Shown: in pieces, positions 36,051-49,400 of the stretch | Position numbering within the stretch: the first letter of the stretch is position 1 | How the letters are laid out: each line of letters starts with the position of its first letter | Source of the DNA: Megalonaias nervosa | Taxonomy: Eukaryota; Mollusca; Bivalvia; Unionida; Unionidae | Length of the DNA: 64,000 nucleotides | NCBI GenBank assembly: GCA_016617855.1 | Contig: JAECUM010001792.1 | Span: 1 to 64,000, forward strand | Direction: 5' to 3' | Program-made: the position numbers and the translations under genes | Notes under the pieces: generated by a model | Database searches by the model: none | Told to the model about the DNA's origin: nothing | The model's input: the letters and a program-made list of their open reading frames with translations, nothing else

Positions 36051-37099
36051 CATCAGGGGTCAAGCTAGGCTTGAATTTTAAAAAGTGACTTCGTTTTGGA
36101 TTGGGTGAAGTGGAAACAAAATATGTATGTATGTGTGTGCTTTGGGTGCTCTTATTTCAACTGTCATCTATTTTTCACTATGCATAATTGGAAAGTAATA
36201 GTTTCTCTTAAAAAAGTAGTGCCAATTCATGCATCTGATGGTAAGTCAAAGTACATGAATACATGAATAACCACACAACTGATCCTCAACCTTCTGAAAT
36301 AAAGAATTAAAATTTTGGACATGATACAATGATCTGGGTAAAATGTCACTTAATTTTTAACAAACCCTTTTATGGTTCAAAGAGGAAGTTAGTAAAACTA
36401 GCTGGAAAACATATAAATGAGATATGTGTGGGGACATATTTATTAGTATTATTATTGTTGTTGTTGTTATACAGGTGTATAGGCAATAAAAACCTCTCTT
36501 TACATTGGCAATCAACCAAGCTGAAGTAAATGCATGTGATTAGGTTTCTAATTACAGAATTACTAGGAAGTAAGGAGTGGTGAATATATGTTCACAGTAA
36601 TAGGATCTGAATCCAGGTCTATGTGCATGCATGCACCCATTCAAATAAATAAAGTAGAACCATAGTAATCAAAACATGCGAGTAAATCAATCAATCAAAA
36701 CTCGCTGATAAATGCATTTCTATTCATTACAGACATTACTAGGAAGTCAACTTCAGATCAAGTTATTGGATTTAATATCATATCTGCACTTACAGGCTTA
36801 TTCAAACAAGAAATAAAGAACAAGTGGCCCATTTGAGAATGACACTGCTCACATGCATTGTTGATATATGTTAGCTTGTGAATGCAAATTCACACACGTA
36901 TTGAAACTGTTGAGGGAAAAGAAAAGCTTGGAGAACATACATGTGATTGTTACATTGTTAATACTAGTGTGATTCAACTTCTTTTCTATATAATTAATTT
37001 CTGGGCATAAAAAATATTTGACAAAACAAACCACTTATTTCATGGTTTCTCTAGTTCAAAAAAAATTTCGTCAACATTCAGTGGTACATTAGCATCATG

Positions 37100-38100
37100 T
37101 GACTAATACTGCAAGGCCACTGTGCCAGGAAGCTGTCAAAATTTGTAAAATTCTGTTAAGCAGTGTTTGGGTAAAGTTGTGCAAATGTACTATGGCAGCT
37201 ATATGTGATAACCAGATCAGCATCATTTATATAAATCAGAAAGGCATTCAATGTTAGATACTTTCTGTTAAATTTGTTCAGGGTCTGTCAAGTGGTATTT
37301 AGAAGTTTTTAAAGTATTTTCTATATTTACCAAATGCAGCCATATTTGATGGCAGATTGGCAACATTTGTATAAATTTAAAAGCCCTTCATGTCTGAATG
37401 CTTTGTGTCAAATTTGGTAAAATTTTGTTGACCAGGTTCTGAGAGAAAAAGTCATTTAAAGTTTTTCTATTTTTATTAATGGTGCAATTACTTGATGGTG
37501 AACCTTGAAAGACCTTTATGTTAGAATACTCTGTGTCAAATTTGATCAAATTCTGTTTCACATACTTTGCGAATTCACTGAAAGGTTTTTCTTATTTTAT
37601 TACAATATCCATACTTGATAGTGGATTACGAATCATTTTGAATAAATCTGAAGACGTCACACCAAGATGCTTTGGGTAATGGTGAGAATATCTGATGATG
37701 GATCAGCATCATCTAAACAAACATGAAAGATCTTCATGTCAGGATAGTTTCTGTCAAATTTGGTCAAATTCTGCTGGCCAATTTATATGAAGTTGTTTAA
37801 AGGTTTACTTATTTTTTTAGTAACGGTGGCCATATCTGACTGCAGATCACCATCATTTTAACAAAATGTGAAAGATGCTCACACCAGGATGCTTTGTAAC
37901 GAATTTGGTCAAATTCTGCTGAGTGTATTTTGAGAAGTCGTTTCAAGGTTGTTCCACCTTTAGTAACAATCCCCATGCTGATATCATTTGAATAAAACTG
38001 AAATTGATTCTGTCTAATTTGGTTTAATTCTGTAGGGCAGTTTTTGAGAAGCTGTAAGCAGCAGTTGCAAACAGATGATGGATGAAGGACCATACTATGA
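37100..38100. repeat. Diverged tandem array of about 120-140-bp units
   Basis: Six to seven units, each with TGTCAAATTTGGTCAAATTCTG followed some 25 nt later by TTTTGAGAAGT-type sequence and TTTCAAGGTT. Preceding words such as GACCTTCATGTTAGGATGCT also recur. A single unit nearly identical to 37910-37975 is found at 42056-42130, so the unit also exists on its own. Such units are common in molluscan genomes as far as I recall. Confidence 0.75.
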
Positions 38101-38276
38101 ACTCACTTGGCCTTGTTCCCAGGTGAGCTAAACACAAATGAGATTAGATTAGTATACTTATATACAAGATAGATAAGATAGGTATGTTAGTAGATACATG
38201 TTCTGTAAATATAGAACATAAGATCCTTGCTGACAAATGAGAAATAATTCAGAAGAATTATCTGCTTATAAAATGG

Positions 38277-38527
38277 GTTGTTGTTGTTGTTGTAGGGTTT
38301 AACACCACTTTTCAGCACAAGATAGGCTATACACGGTGGCTGTTATAAATGGTGGAGGAAGAACCCGAGAAAACCACGGAAAGAACCACCGACCCATGAG
38401 AAGCTACTGGCAAGCTTTCTCACACACTGACATAGGCCAAACCCAAGACTCGAACCCATGCAGACAGGTGAGATGTCAGTGATCTGTAACAGTGAGCACT
38501 TTAGACCACTCAGCCACTCAGGGCCCC
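38277..38527 (-). mobile_element. tRNA-derived SINE, family A, copy 2
   Basis: Full-length match to the copy at 14651-14904: minus-strand head GGGGCCCTGAGTGGCTGAGT, box B GGGTTCGAGTCTTGG, GTGCTGAAAAGTGGTGTTAAA and a (CAA)n tail. Flanks TATAAAATGG (38267-38276) and TATAAAACAGG (38528 onward) are a clear, slightly decayed target-site duplication. Confidence 0.9.
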
Positions 38528-38529
38528 TA

Positions 38530-38890
38530 TAAAACAGGTAAACCCCATGCTACCACATATTATTTCCACACCAGTGATTGAACCTCTTGCATAGGTCCCG
38601 AGGGAAAGGGCTGCATGAGAGACAAACCAAATGGGTATATGAATTTGTCTTGTAATGCCTTTGTTTATCTGGTCACAGGCTGGGAATCTCAAAAGTTTCC
38701 AAGCTATGACCCAGGAACTGAGTCCTGGAGGTGGGGTTATTGATGGACCCCTGGGCAAATGTCAGTTGTACAGATACATTTATTAGTTTCATGCCTACTA
38801 AGTGTGTAAATGGTTATATGTGTGTGGATCTCAACAATTTCCTTAATTTGGGGCTAAATTCCCTGGGGTAGGGACACTGGGGTTAGTATC

Positions 38891-38925
<35 letters not shown>

Positions 38926-39760
38926 CTAAGAAATGTGTACTGACAACAAAGTATGTTTGTAAATTTTACTTATGTCCATGAACTAGTTCAATTTAATAAA
39001 CTGAGTAGAAAAAAATACATCAGGTATGTGTTATATTTGGTAGTATAAAGCCAAAGATCCTGCATGATCAGTTGGGGGAGGAGGAGAGGAACTTTCTATG
39101 TACTGCTTAATATGAAGAAAACTATGAAGAAAAAAGACAAAAATAAATACTATACCTGATCCGTTTTTCAAAGACGACACATCTAACTTACCTAAAATAA
39201 GTGACAGTCAATAAAACTAAAGTGAAACTAACTGAAGGTTCCCAGAAAATGTACTCCATGTCCTGATCACAGATAATAACATAAATAAATAAAAAGCACA
39301 GACCTTTCAACTACAAGCTGATTATACAGATTGGTTGTAATAGCTGCACTGCCCTTTTGATATAATGTACTGGTTGATCAAATGTCAATGATATATGGGT
39401 TTTATGTTTGCTGTTTTCCAAGTACATGCTTTGAACTTGATAATATGTATGTATCAGCAAAAAAGGACTTCCTAGACTTCATGCTGAAAACTCCTACATT
39501 CATCATGTAAATGACCCAATCATCCAGTAATTTGAAACTTGCAACTTGTATTCAAGGGTTAAAAAAAAAAAAATTATGCAATCTGGCAAAACTCCAGCTC
39601 ACTGAGTTCTATATAATTTAAAATTGTGGGCTACTACAAAACTGCTGTTGTAGCATGCCAGAATAGTAACTAGATATGTGTGCATGGAAAAATGCCCCAT
39701 AGCAGTACCTGAAAACTTGATGCATAGATAAAAGGCCAGAAAGGGAAACACAATATGCAC
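38530..39760. other. Region without a recognised gene
   Basis: Holds a (GT)n microsatellite at 38897-38924 and a poly-A run near 39560. Nothing else recognised. Confidence 0.55.
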
Positions 39761-39769
39761 TACCACATA

Positions 39770-41393
39770 TATAATTTATTTCCCTTGAAGAGAAAGTGAA
39801 AATTCAAAAGGCACTTACTATATTTGTGAACTAAAATCCCAAATGTTCTATCACAAATCCAAAAGTATGCAATGTTTGGAATAAATTCCAATAATCTTTA
39901 ATGTCCTGATTTAACAAGAGTCTTGAGTATCTTAATGTGTCACAATGATATAATCCAGGATCTCCTTGAATGAATTCCAAATAATCCCAAAGTAGTTGTT
40001 TTAGTCCATAGAGTCAATGAGCACTTGTAATTCCAATGAATAATTAAATAATTCATCTCAAATTATATTGGAAAACAACTATAAATGATTCTCTGAGATT
40101 AATCATGAAACAGGAACAAATACTTATTTACAAAGTCTCTATATATGCACACTTCACTTGACCTGTGACACACTTGATCTCCTATAGAAAAACCCACTAA
40201 TTCATGAACAAGGTCAAGTCTTAAACTCAAATTCAAGTAACATCTTGTTTACTTCTTAGAATCAAGACAAAAATCAGGTAAGCATAACTCTCAAAGGAAA
40301 ACAATTAAGCACACAATAAAGATTTATATAACACCTGAAGACAAAAAGAAAAAAACCCAATTTTGGTGAAACTACTGTTACAACTCTATGGTCTTAAACT
40401 AAGTAACAGAAAAGAGCAAAAACCAACAAGTTTTGTAAATTAAATAAATAATTTATCAGTGTTTCCATTTACCCTGATTTGTGCTTCTGAGACCCCCAAA
40501 TTTTTAATTTGACCCCCCGTTTTGATACCAAAGTTTGTTTTTTCCTCAGTCTGACCCCCAGTTTTGACACCAAAAAGAGATTTTTGACTCTCAGTCTTGC
40601 ACCCCTAGGGGATACATTGAATTTATTTTCCTAGAAACAAAATGAAAATTAAAAAGATCTTACAGTATGGTGAATTAATTCCCAAATAATCTGACCAATT
40701 CTATCACAGGTCCAAACAAATGAAGTTCCAATTGAATTCCAGAGGTATTCCAGATAAGTTCTAATACTGAATGTGTTGATGTGCTTAAAGACTCCAATGT
40801 GCTAAATGTACCCATGGCCTCGATTGTGATGATGTGCTAACAGTTTTTGGATGAATCAAAATAATATAGTCAAAAATGTCCCATAATTTCAAATTATTGT
40901 TTCTGCCCAAGAATATGATTGAGCACTTTGTAATTCCAGTTAATAATAATCTGAATAAATCAACTCAAACGAAAAACTGAACACAACAATAAGATTCTAT
41001 TCCAGATGTTAAGGCAAGAATGAGTAATATTTTTCAAGTAAACAAGAGTATATAGAAAGCTAAGAAACAATAACAAAGCCAGGATGTAGGTCAGCCTCAT
41101 CTCTAAAACATTCAAAGATGTCAACAAGTTTAGGAATTTTCAAGTGAAAATCTACGTCCTAAACTCAGATTCAAATAAATATGCTTACCTCCAACTATAA
41201 TGATAGGAATGTTTAACCTACACTCTTAGCGAAATATTAGTTATGTATAATATTGTTTACAAAATAAATGTCACTGGTCAGGTTCACTATGAACTTGATT
41301 CTGGACAAGGTCAAGTACAAAATATAGATGTACTTAATAAAAATCATTATGAAAAACCAATAAACAATATAAATTAAATATACATATGATAAC
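39770..41393 (-). mobile_element. Two diverged LTR-like copies related to the solo LTR at 29 kb
   Basis: AATTTATTTTCCTAGAAACAAAATGAAAAT at 40620 onward resembles the reverse complement of 29740-29800 of the solo LTR. AACCAACAAGTTTTGTAAAT at 40424 resembles the same LTR just before it. A parallel copy starts at about 39770 (AATTTATTTCCCTTGAAG) and ends near 40332; the second ends near 41393 (AAATTAAATATACATATGATAACA). The second copy seems interrupted at about 40467-40618 by a C-rich stretch with repeated TTTTGATACCAAA words. Boundaries are approximate and the copies are old. Confidence 0.5.
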
Positions 41394-41399
41394 ACTTCC

Positions 41400-44300
41400 T
41401 TATTATGATCAATTGCTTTGTGAAATCCTTAAGATTGAAGATAAGAATCAATTTTGTATTCACAAGCTAAAGCAAACTGAAGAAACAAAATTTCAGGAAA
41501 ACTGAACCTGAAATGCATACTTACATACTTTAGTGAATCAAAATAATAACCTCATTATTATGGAAAAGCAGATAAAACACAAGCAGATTTAGAAGAAAGG
41601 AGGAAAAAGGGCTTGGAAAGTAATTTTAAAATAAAATCAAGGAGCTGAGTCTGGAAAAAAATTTCAAAATATTTCATTAATCTTGAAAAAAGAAATTACA
41701 CAAACAGAACAGAACAATAAAAGAACTGATGAAGAGGGAACAAGGTAATAGGTCAAAAAGATGTATTAAATTAACATAAAGATTTTTATGAAAAATTATA
41801 CAAAAGCAAAATTAATAATTTGCAAACTCAAAACTTTTTTCAGCCACAAAAAAAAAAAAATCTTTATGATCTTGAAGGAAGCTCATGTGAAGGTAAGTTT
41901 ACATATGAGGAAAGCAGTTTAGCACTGAAAAATATGAAAAATTAAATCTGCCCTGGTTCCAATAGATCTGCAATTAAATTCAACACATTTTTTTTCAAAC
42001 GTCCTTTACAGTTTTCTCTTAATGTCTCTAAAGCTGGATATGATATACAAAATTTTTCAAAATTTGGTCAAATTCGGCTGAGTGTATTTTGAGAAGTCGT
42101 TTCAAGGTTGTTCCACTTTCAGTAACAGTGCCTATATTTTTTGACATGATGTTATTAATGCTTCATCACTATGGAAGACTGAACCATCTAACATTCATAA
42201 ATACATCCCTCAACATATTCTTAATTTAGTTACTGTATGTACTTGCTTATAAGATGAGTCCAACAGCAAACTGCACAGACCTAGATCTGTCATCGATTAA
42301 TGAGCTGGCAGATCTGGCTCTATGCAGTTTGTTAGGAGTAAACAGTAGAACAAACAAAATAGACCCTGATCTGAAGGCACATTATACAGTGGCAGATCAG
42401 GATCTTTGTTGTTTGCAGTCTGACTTGTCTTATAAATGAGTGCATACAGTTCTAAAGGTAATTTCAAAATCATATACATGATGGAAAATGGTCTTGAACT
42501 TAACATCTTTTTCATGCACAAAGTCTCTATTAAGTTTTAATTAAATAAATCCCAAAATACCAAACTAATAACTTAATACAGTACTTTGCTCTTCTCTCAA
42601 ACATATCAGTCAAGTGGAAATATAAAATTAAAAGATTTTTCTGAAAGTGAATATAGCTTTCATGTACTTTCCAACAAAACTTACTCCTTAGGGTAAGAGA
42701 AAGGAATACCAGTAAACTGATTTATAAGGACCTGATAAGACCCAAGATATAAAAACCAAATGGTGAACTGAAACTTGATCCAGGCAGCTAGAGTGTGAAT
42801 TTGGTGCAGATGAACGGACCAACTCTTGTTTTCACTAAACTTTATATACAAGACACAAAATAATAATAAGTTTTGCCACTCTCCAAAAAATCCTGGCAAC
42901 CCTCCAGAACATCCTCACAACCCTGATTTTCATTGTAACAAGGGGATTGGGAACCACTGATGTAAAGGAACATGTATCCCACCAACATTTGTTTAATAAC
43001 AATTTTAAAAAAAGAATATCAGAGATGGTTTCAGCATTCAGCAGTTGAAAAGAAGAAATGGTCTTTTCTTGAATTACTGGAAATTCATTTTGAATAGTAG
43101 AATGTCAGTCCCTCTGATGAATTCTTGTTACTGAACTAGCCTCACAAAACCTGTTACAAAAAAAAATGTGTTCTTTACTGACATCAACTGCAGACATGTA
43201 TATGCTTATTCAAAGACAAAATCTCTTATGCTTAAAAAAAATTAAAGGATGAAGCACTGTCATTACAACATAATCACAGAAAGAACTATCTACATGTACC
43301 TATCTATATACCTATCTATCCATCAGTGTATCTACTGACCTGACAGATTTTGTGCTTTGTAAGTAATCATACAAATGATGACAACAAATTTTTGTCAACT
43401 GGCCTTATTTGCCTGACCTAAACTTAACCAACGTCAATTCAATGTCAAATATATGTCAGTTACCTACTTGGATAGTATGGTGCTTGCTCAAAGAGAGATA
43501 ATAAATTTAATGAATCTACAGCTGAGAATGACACCGAAATGGACCTAAATAAAAACTAAATCAGTCCATACGGTGTAAAGTATAGGTCACAGTGACTAAA
43601 TTTTGGTAGATTGGTTTTCTATCCAACAAGATGTATTGACAAAGAAAGTTAATAAGAGTAATAATAATTATACAAATCTGTAAGTTTAATACATATCTGT
43701 GTGTGGAGTTAATAATATGGGTGGGTGGTGGTGGTGGTTGAAATTAAATGTACATAATCTTCACTTCCATATCAACGTCATCATAGGAACAATGTGTATC
43801 TCAAAGTTATGATAACTGCTTTGTGAGCTATATGGTAATGTCAACCTTGAAAGCTTTCATATCTTTGAACTGCATGCAATACTCCAAAAGAACATCTACA
43901 CAAATGACAATGAATTATGGCTCATGATAGCTAAGAAGTGAGGGTTCATGTCTTCTCTGGGTCATTATCTTAATCAATTTTGTGGGAAAAAGTTAACAAT
44001 GATGCATCTCAGATATAATACAGATAATATGACAAGAACATTAAGGATAAGTATAAATGTTTTAATTCTCTGTATGAATTTCACTCCTCTTCTTAACATA
44101 GACATGTAAGTATAAATGCATAATTTTAAAAATATAAAAAACATACTGAATTAATAGCAAGAGTTGGATGCTGCTTCCTATTACAGCTGGTGACCAGGTA
44201 ATAAATGGGCTCTGATTGCCCCAACAGGTGAATGGGCTTTGAATACCCCGACAGGTGAATCCATATGACATTCAAGGACAAATGTCAAAGTAATTAAGGG

Positions 44301-44480
44301 GGTGGGAGTGTTCAAGCTGAGGTATACGAGGTCACTTACAGAAAATACCAACCACCCTAGCTGATCAGTGCTTTTTAGTCTAGTGGTATCTGAAAGCCTG
44401 AATGCATGATATGAAATAGATTAATTCATGATGGTGACAGTTTGAATTTGTAATCCATCCCAATCACAATACTACTAAAA
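41400..44480. other. Region without a recognised gene
   Basis: Contains a lone unit of the 37-kb array (42056-42130) and, at 42260-42425, three words of CAGATCTGGATCT / CAGATCAGGATCTT type related to the 13.6-kb tandem repeat. No convincing gene. Confidence 0.5.
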
Positions 44481-44488
44481 GTACTTGT

Positions 44489-44653
44489 AATAATAATAAT
44501 AATAATAATAATAGTCATAACAAGAAGAAGAAGAAAACGAGGAAGAAGAAACAAAGAAGATGACGAGGAAGAAGAAGACAAAGAAGAAGAAGATGATGAG
44601 GAAGAAGAAGAAGCAGACACAGAAGAAGACAAAGAAGAAGAAGAAGAAGATTA
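44489..44653. repeat. (TAA)n followed by a long GAA-rich purine tract
   Basis: After eight TAA units, 44520-44650 is almost pure purine on the plus strand (GAAGAAGAAGAA with GACGAGGAAG variants). Minus-strand reading gives a poly-Ser frame that is an artefact of the repeat. Long purine tracts of this kind can adopt triplex structures. Confidence 0.85.
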
Positions 44654-44659
44654 TTAGTC

Positions 44660-46385
44660 ACAATACCAGTAAATATTTGTTACCATGATCTTTCCTTTGG
44701 AGGTGGGGAGGGGGATGATTATTGCTTGGCAAGCAAATTTACTTGCAAGTAGGTAAATATTTGCAGAGAAAAATAAAGACTTTAAACAATTTTCATCATA
44801 TCATCCTTGCCAAGCTAGTAAGTCATTAAGATGCATCAGTTAATTTTTGGCAAGGGGTAGTCAGGATTGGCTAAGGGTAGGCAAAAAAATTTCCAACCCC
44901 CAAATACAAATAGTTTCGAAAAGTACTCTTTCTCTGATTTTTAGAAATAAAAGAACTTATATCCATTATATTAGTAAAGAAAATTATCTTGGTTCAAGAC
45001 GAATTCCCAGTACCCACACATCCACTAGAAAAACTCTCCCTGGGGTACTGGTTGGTTCACTAACTACTGCATGGTTTGTGAGATTTCAATGACAGAGTAC
45101 CCCTCTTCTTTCAGTAAATTTTTTACAGAGTTTTTATCCGATGTTGAAAACTAGTGAAATAGAAATTCTAAATGACACTGGGTATTAGACTCTAATAGGA
45201 TTGATAAATTTTTAATCATAATTGTGATTTAAAACAAAATTGTCATGGATTTCATAATGGGAATAATATCAGCAATCAGAATGCCACTTTAATCAAGGAA
45301 AAGTTTCTTAATGAATGATGGATCACAAATTTTCTGCATGGCACGCTGGAAAAGTTCTGAACTAGAAAATTTCAACAACTGCCAATACTTCATTTAGTTA
45401 GGCAGGGTTACCCATGACCAGACCACTACTTTCTAAGGGCTTGTCTCTCTGATGTTTCACTGCCTTATTTTAACTTTGACTGGCTATCACCTGCAGATAT
45501 CAAGTCTGAATAAAACTAAGTATGCTGTGAAACCACATGTTTAGCTTACATCCATGTGCTGATCCCTGAAATATCTGACTTGCAAAAAATTGAACATATT
45601 TTACACTGCCAGCAGAAGAAAAGTGATACCTATGCTCATGCAGGTGAAACAATAACCCTGTGGACCTCTATAGAGGCTACCAAACTTTTCACATGGTATG
45701 TATGTATGTATGTATGCATGTATGTATGTATGTGTGTATGTATGTATGTATGTATAGGGCTTGATGGCACATCAGCACAGTCCTGGCTATATAATGACAA
45801 GTAAAAATTAGGTAGTAAAACCACTAACACACGGTACTGTATTATGATTTGGGACTTTTCTGTTTGTCAGAGAAATCACTTCCATGTTAATCATCATAAA
45901 TTATCATAATCTCAGTTTTTTTCAATGTCATGTGCAGATAGTAACTGTCATTTTTTAGTGATTATCAAAATGTGTGGTGTTTGATGGCAGATCTTCTTTG
46001 GTGCCAAGTGCAAGGCTGCAGATGACACTGATTATGGAATAGATGCCCTTACATAACATTTTCAGTAGGGAACATGGTGTAGTAAAAAGTGAAAGATTGG
46101 AGGATGACTTTTTCCAGTTATGGATGGTAGCAAAATTGCTCACAGGGATGAATTTGCAAGATATATGCCTGGTATTGTGCATGATGTAAACAGTTCTCAC
46201 ACTGAATACAAAACACAGTTACCTCCCTCTCTAAATGAGCATTACATACAACACTAAGTGATATATATGGAAAAAGAAAGAAAATATAATGAAGCTAATG
46301 CATAAAAATTATTTAAATATACACAAAGAAACAGAAAAGTATAATAGATGTGGCTGACTGCACCGATAAAAATTATCAGTTTTTC
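44660..46385. other. Region without a recognised gene
   Basis: Includes a (TGTA)n tetranucleotide repeat at 45694-45757. The rest shows nothing recognisable. Confidence 0.55.
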
Positions 46386-46390
46386 CTTAA

Positions 46391-46454
46391 GGGGGCAGGG
46401 GTCAGTTAAGGGGGCCGGGGCGTTTCCTTAAGGGGGCAGGGGCAGGGGCAGGGG
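46391..46454 (+). promoter_or_regulatory. G-rich tract with a perfect G-quadruplex motif
   Basis: 46432-46454 reads G5-CA-G4-CA-G4-CA-G4. Upstream are two more G4-5 pairs (46391-46400 and 46410-46420) within copies of CCTTAAGGGGGCAGGGG. All lie on the plus strand in otherwise AT-rich DNA. No gene is visible next to it. Confidence 0.8.
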
Positions 46455-46459
46455 CCAGT

Positions 46460-49400
46460 TTTTATGTACAAATTTAATGCTGCAATCAGCAACCTAGTTT
46501 AAAAAATCATAAAAAATCAAATACACAAGTGAGGTCAAAAAGGTCCATATTTTTGGATACCTATATTAAAACAAAGCATAAGAATATTATCCACTTGACA
46601 AGAGAAGTCAATGGCAGTTTATAGCAGAAGTTTATGCACCCCAACCAAAAATTTATACCTGCAATTTTCATGTCCCAAGATCATTTCTGACACCATGTGA
46701 TGCTCACAGTGCAAACACAAGTCCTTTTCCTAGATGACAATTCTGCAAAACAGTGTGTACTAAACAGGCTGATGCAATTGAAAATAGTTGTCATCCAACC
46801 ATTTCTGAGATATTCTACTTGCCCCAAACCCACGTGTTTACTGCTAATGGGAGGCTAGCTCTTCTTCCTAGCCAACTATTGGTATTTCAATATAAACATA
46901 CTACATGCCTGACATCAATTTCAAGAACACAAGCCTGAAACACCTAGTTCACAAATATATCCATATCTTTAATTAGTAAACAATAATAGCTGAAAAAGTC
47001 ACACCATAGCCTTAAGTTAAGAAATTTGCCAGGGGCCAATTTACAAAACTGTACAATGCCACCTTTGCTGAACTATTGCTGGCTTCACCTACCGTATACT
47101 GCCACTTACTTGTGAGCAGGTTTCCTATTATAATCAAGATAAAAGTGCAGAGGATGTTTAAAGCAAGAAACTGTAACAAAATTGATGGGGGTGATGGAGG
47201 AAGGCAGTGAATGGATTTTAAACCTAAACCTGCAGGAGAGTTGTATTGTTAAAGTTTAAGAAATAAGTAATAAGCTGTTTTTGCTTAAGAATGAAACGGA
47301 AAAAGTGAATGGAATAAGGCAACTTGTTTCTTCCTCCAATCTCTTGGCAAAAATGATTGATTTAAAATGTTAGTACTGTAGGTCAGTTCCACAAAACTTG
47401 AAAATAATGGTCTTGCATTATCTAAAGTTCCAAAACAAGGCACACACTGATGGGAGATTAATAATACATTCTGGCCATTTCTGTACATGTAAAAAAAACA
47501 ACACATACTATATGTACAGTATGCATAAACATACTATTATTTCAAATATCCAGTTAAATTACACAAAACTAACGGCTTCAAATTTTGGGAAGGCAATAAA
47601 ATCTGCAAAGTGTTGTGAAAAGTATTTTATAGACAACCTTTACTTCTGAAACATTTAAATATGACAATAACAACGAAATAAATCTAATAACAGCATACAC
47701 ATGAGCATATCATAAATGTGCAATTGAGTTACATGTATTTTACAAAAGGGAACAGTTTATACAAAATGGAATTATATTTTCCTTTTACGTCTTTGAAATA
47801 CCTCTTTAATTCAAAAGTATTGAGCATAGTTTGTTTTAATTATTTATAATTATTATTCTGAAAAGAAATGTTTAATATATTGTGACCTCTCATCACATTA
47901 CATATATAAAACCTTTTTACGCCAATGTAAATGACTTGTACATGAATTGTTATAAGTCTTCTTCATTAAATTCTAGAAAAGAAAACTTTTAAATAAAAGA
48001 ATGTATTACCTAATATAAATATAAAAAATACATGATTAAGAAAATGTTTTTCATGTTATTTTTTTGCACAAATATAGAAATCATCATGTGAAATGGGATG
48101 GTAAAATACACTTTTTTCTAAAATTTGTTCCTACTATTTAATGCAAATTTACCTAAAACTTAATGCAAATAATTGTTTAGTTAATTGTACACGCAAACAA
48201 TCACCTTCAATCCTTCTGCATATTAATATGTACAGCAAACTGGAAAATTGGCACAAGAAATGACATTAATGATTTACAGTTTCTGATCTTCTGAAGTTAC
48301 CCAATTGGTAAAATCATGAACTTGACAACTTTAAAACATATTTCCATTATTTATCTTTACATTTTTATTTTAAAATTTTCCTAATTGTTACATGATTTAA
48401 ATTAGTAATGTGAAAATGGCATTTCAGCAGACTAAACAAAGAAAACAAATAGCAGTGCACAAGCTGAGGTTGAGAAAATGGGCATATTAATTTGCCAAGT
48501 CAAGCCTGGCTTTGGAGGATGTGTAGATGGAAAAGTATTTCATGTTAAATGACAATAGTCATGTCTGCTTAAAAGTTAAGTGTCCTATTTCAATAGCAGG
48601 AACATCTGCTGAAGAACTTGTTTTGAACATTAGCATTGACGTTAACGTTAACATCGATGAACAATTTCTTATGGATTGGGGACATTTGTACCACGAGTCA
48701 ATAAATTTTGATATATATGATTTTTTATATAAAAAGTTTCTACTTTGATATTCAATGATACTGTTAGAATTTCTCAGATTATATAGCACTCTGTATTGCA
48801 AACAAGGTGGAAATAAATCAATTACATTATCTGGTGACTGACTGTTGACAATTTTTTTTAAAAATGCAGAGATTTTTTGTTTCATCTTTGTACGAAATTT
48901 GGACATCAAGTTTCAAATTAAAGTGCCTCTCTGTTGGCATATTTGGTGGTCCACAAACTATTTGGTTATAAGTAACGATGGAACAATTCAGCTAAATAGG
49001 AAACATGACTATTCTTTCAAACTTTAGCAACCATTTCCAACATTGTCTCCACTTCTTGGTCAATATAAACAACCTACACACAGCAGTAATAGGCTTGTAT
49101 TGATATGTAGTAACTGATATCTGGAACAGCAAATTCTTACAAGCATATTGTGAAATGGGTCTGTTCAATAAAGTAATATGGACAAAATGTAATCTCATCC
49201 TTGATTCCTTCTTTCTTCACACAAATAATAGAATAGCAAGGTTAAGTCAATGAGAATTGCTAGTTGTAACATCAAAATCACAATTGTCACTGCCCTCAAT
49301 CACCTTTGATTTTCATTTTTTAACAGTAATACTAAATATTTCACAATAAATGAGCATTAGTAATCTGGTGACATTTATATTGATGACACAACAACACAAG

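Noticed and set aside
44426..44632. Poly-Ser open frame on the minus strand
   Set aside because: Product of the GAA-rich purine tract, not a protein.
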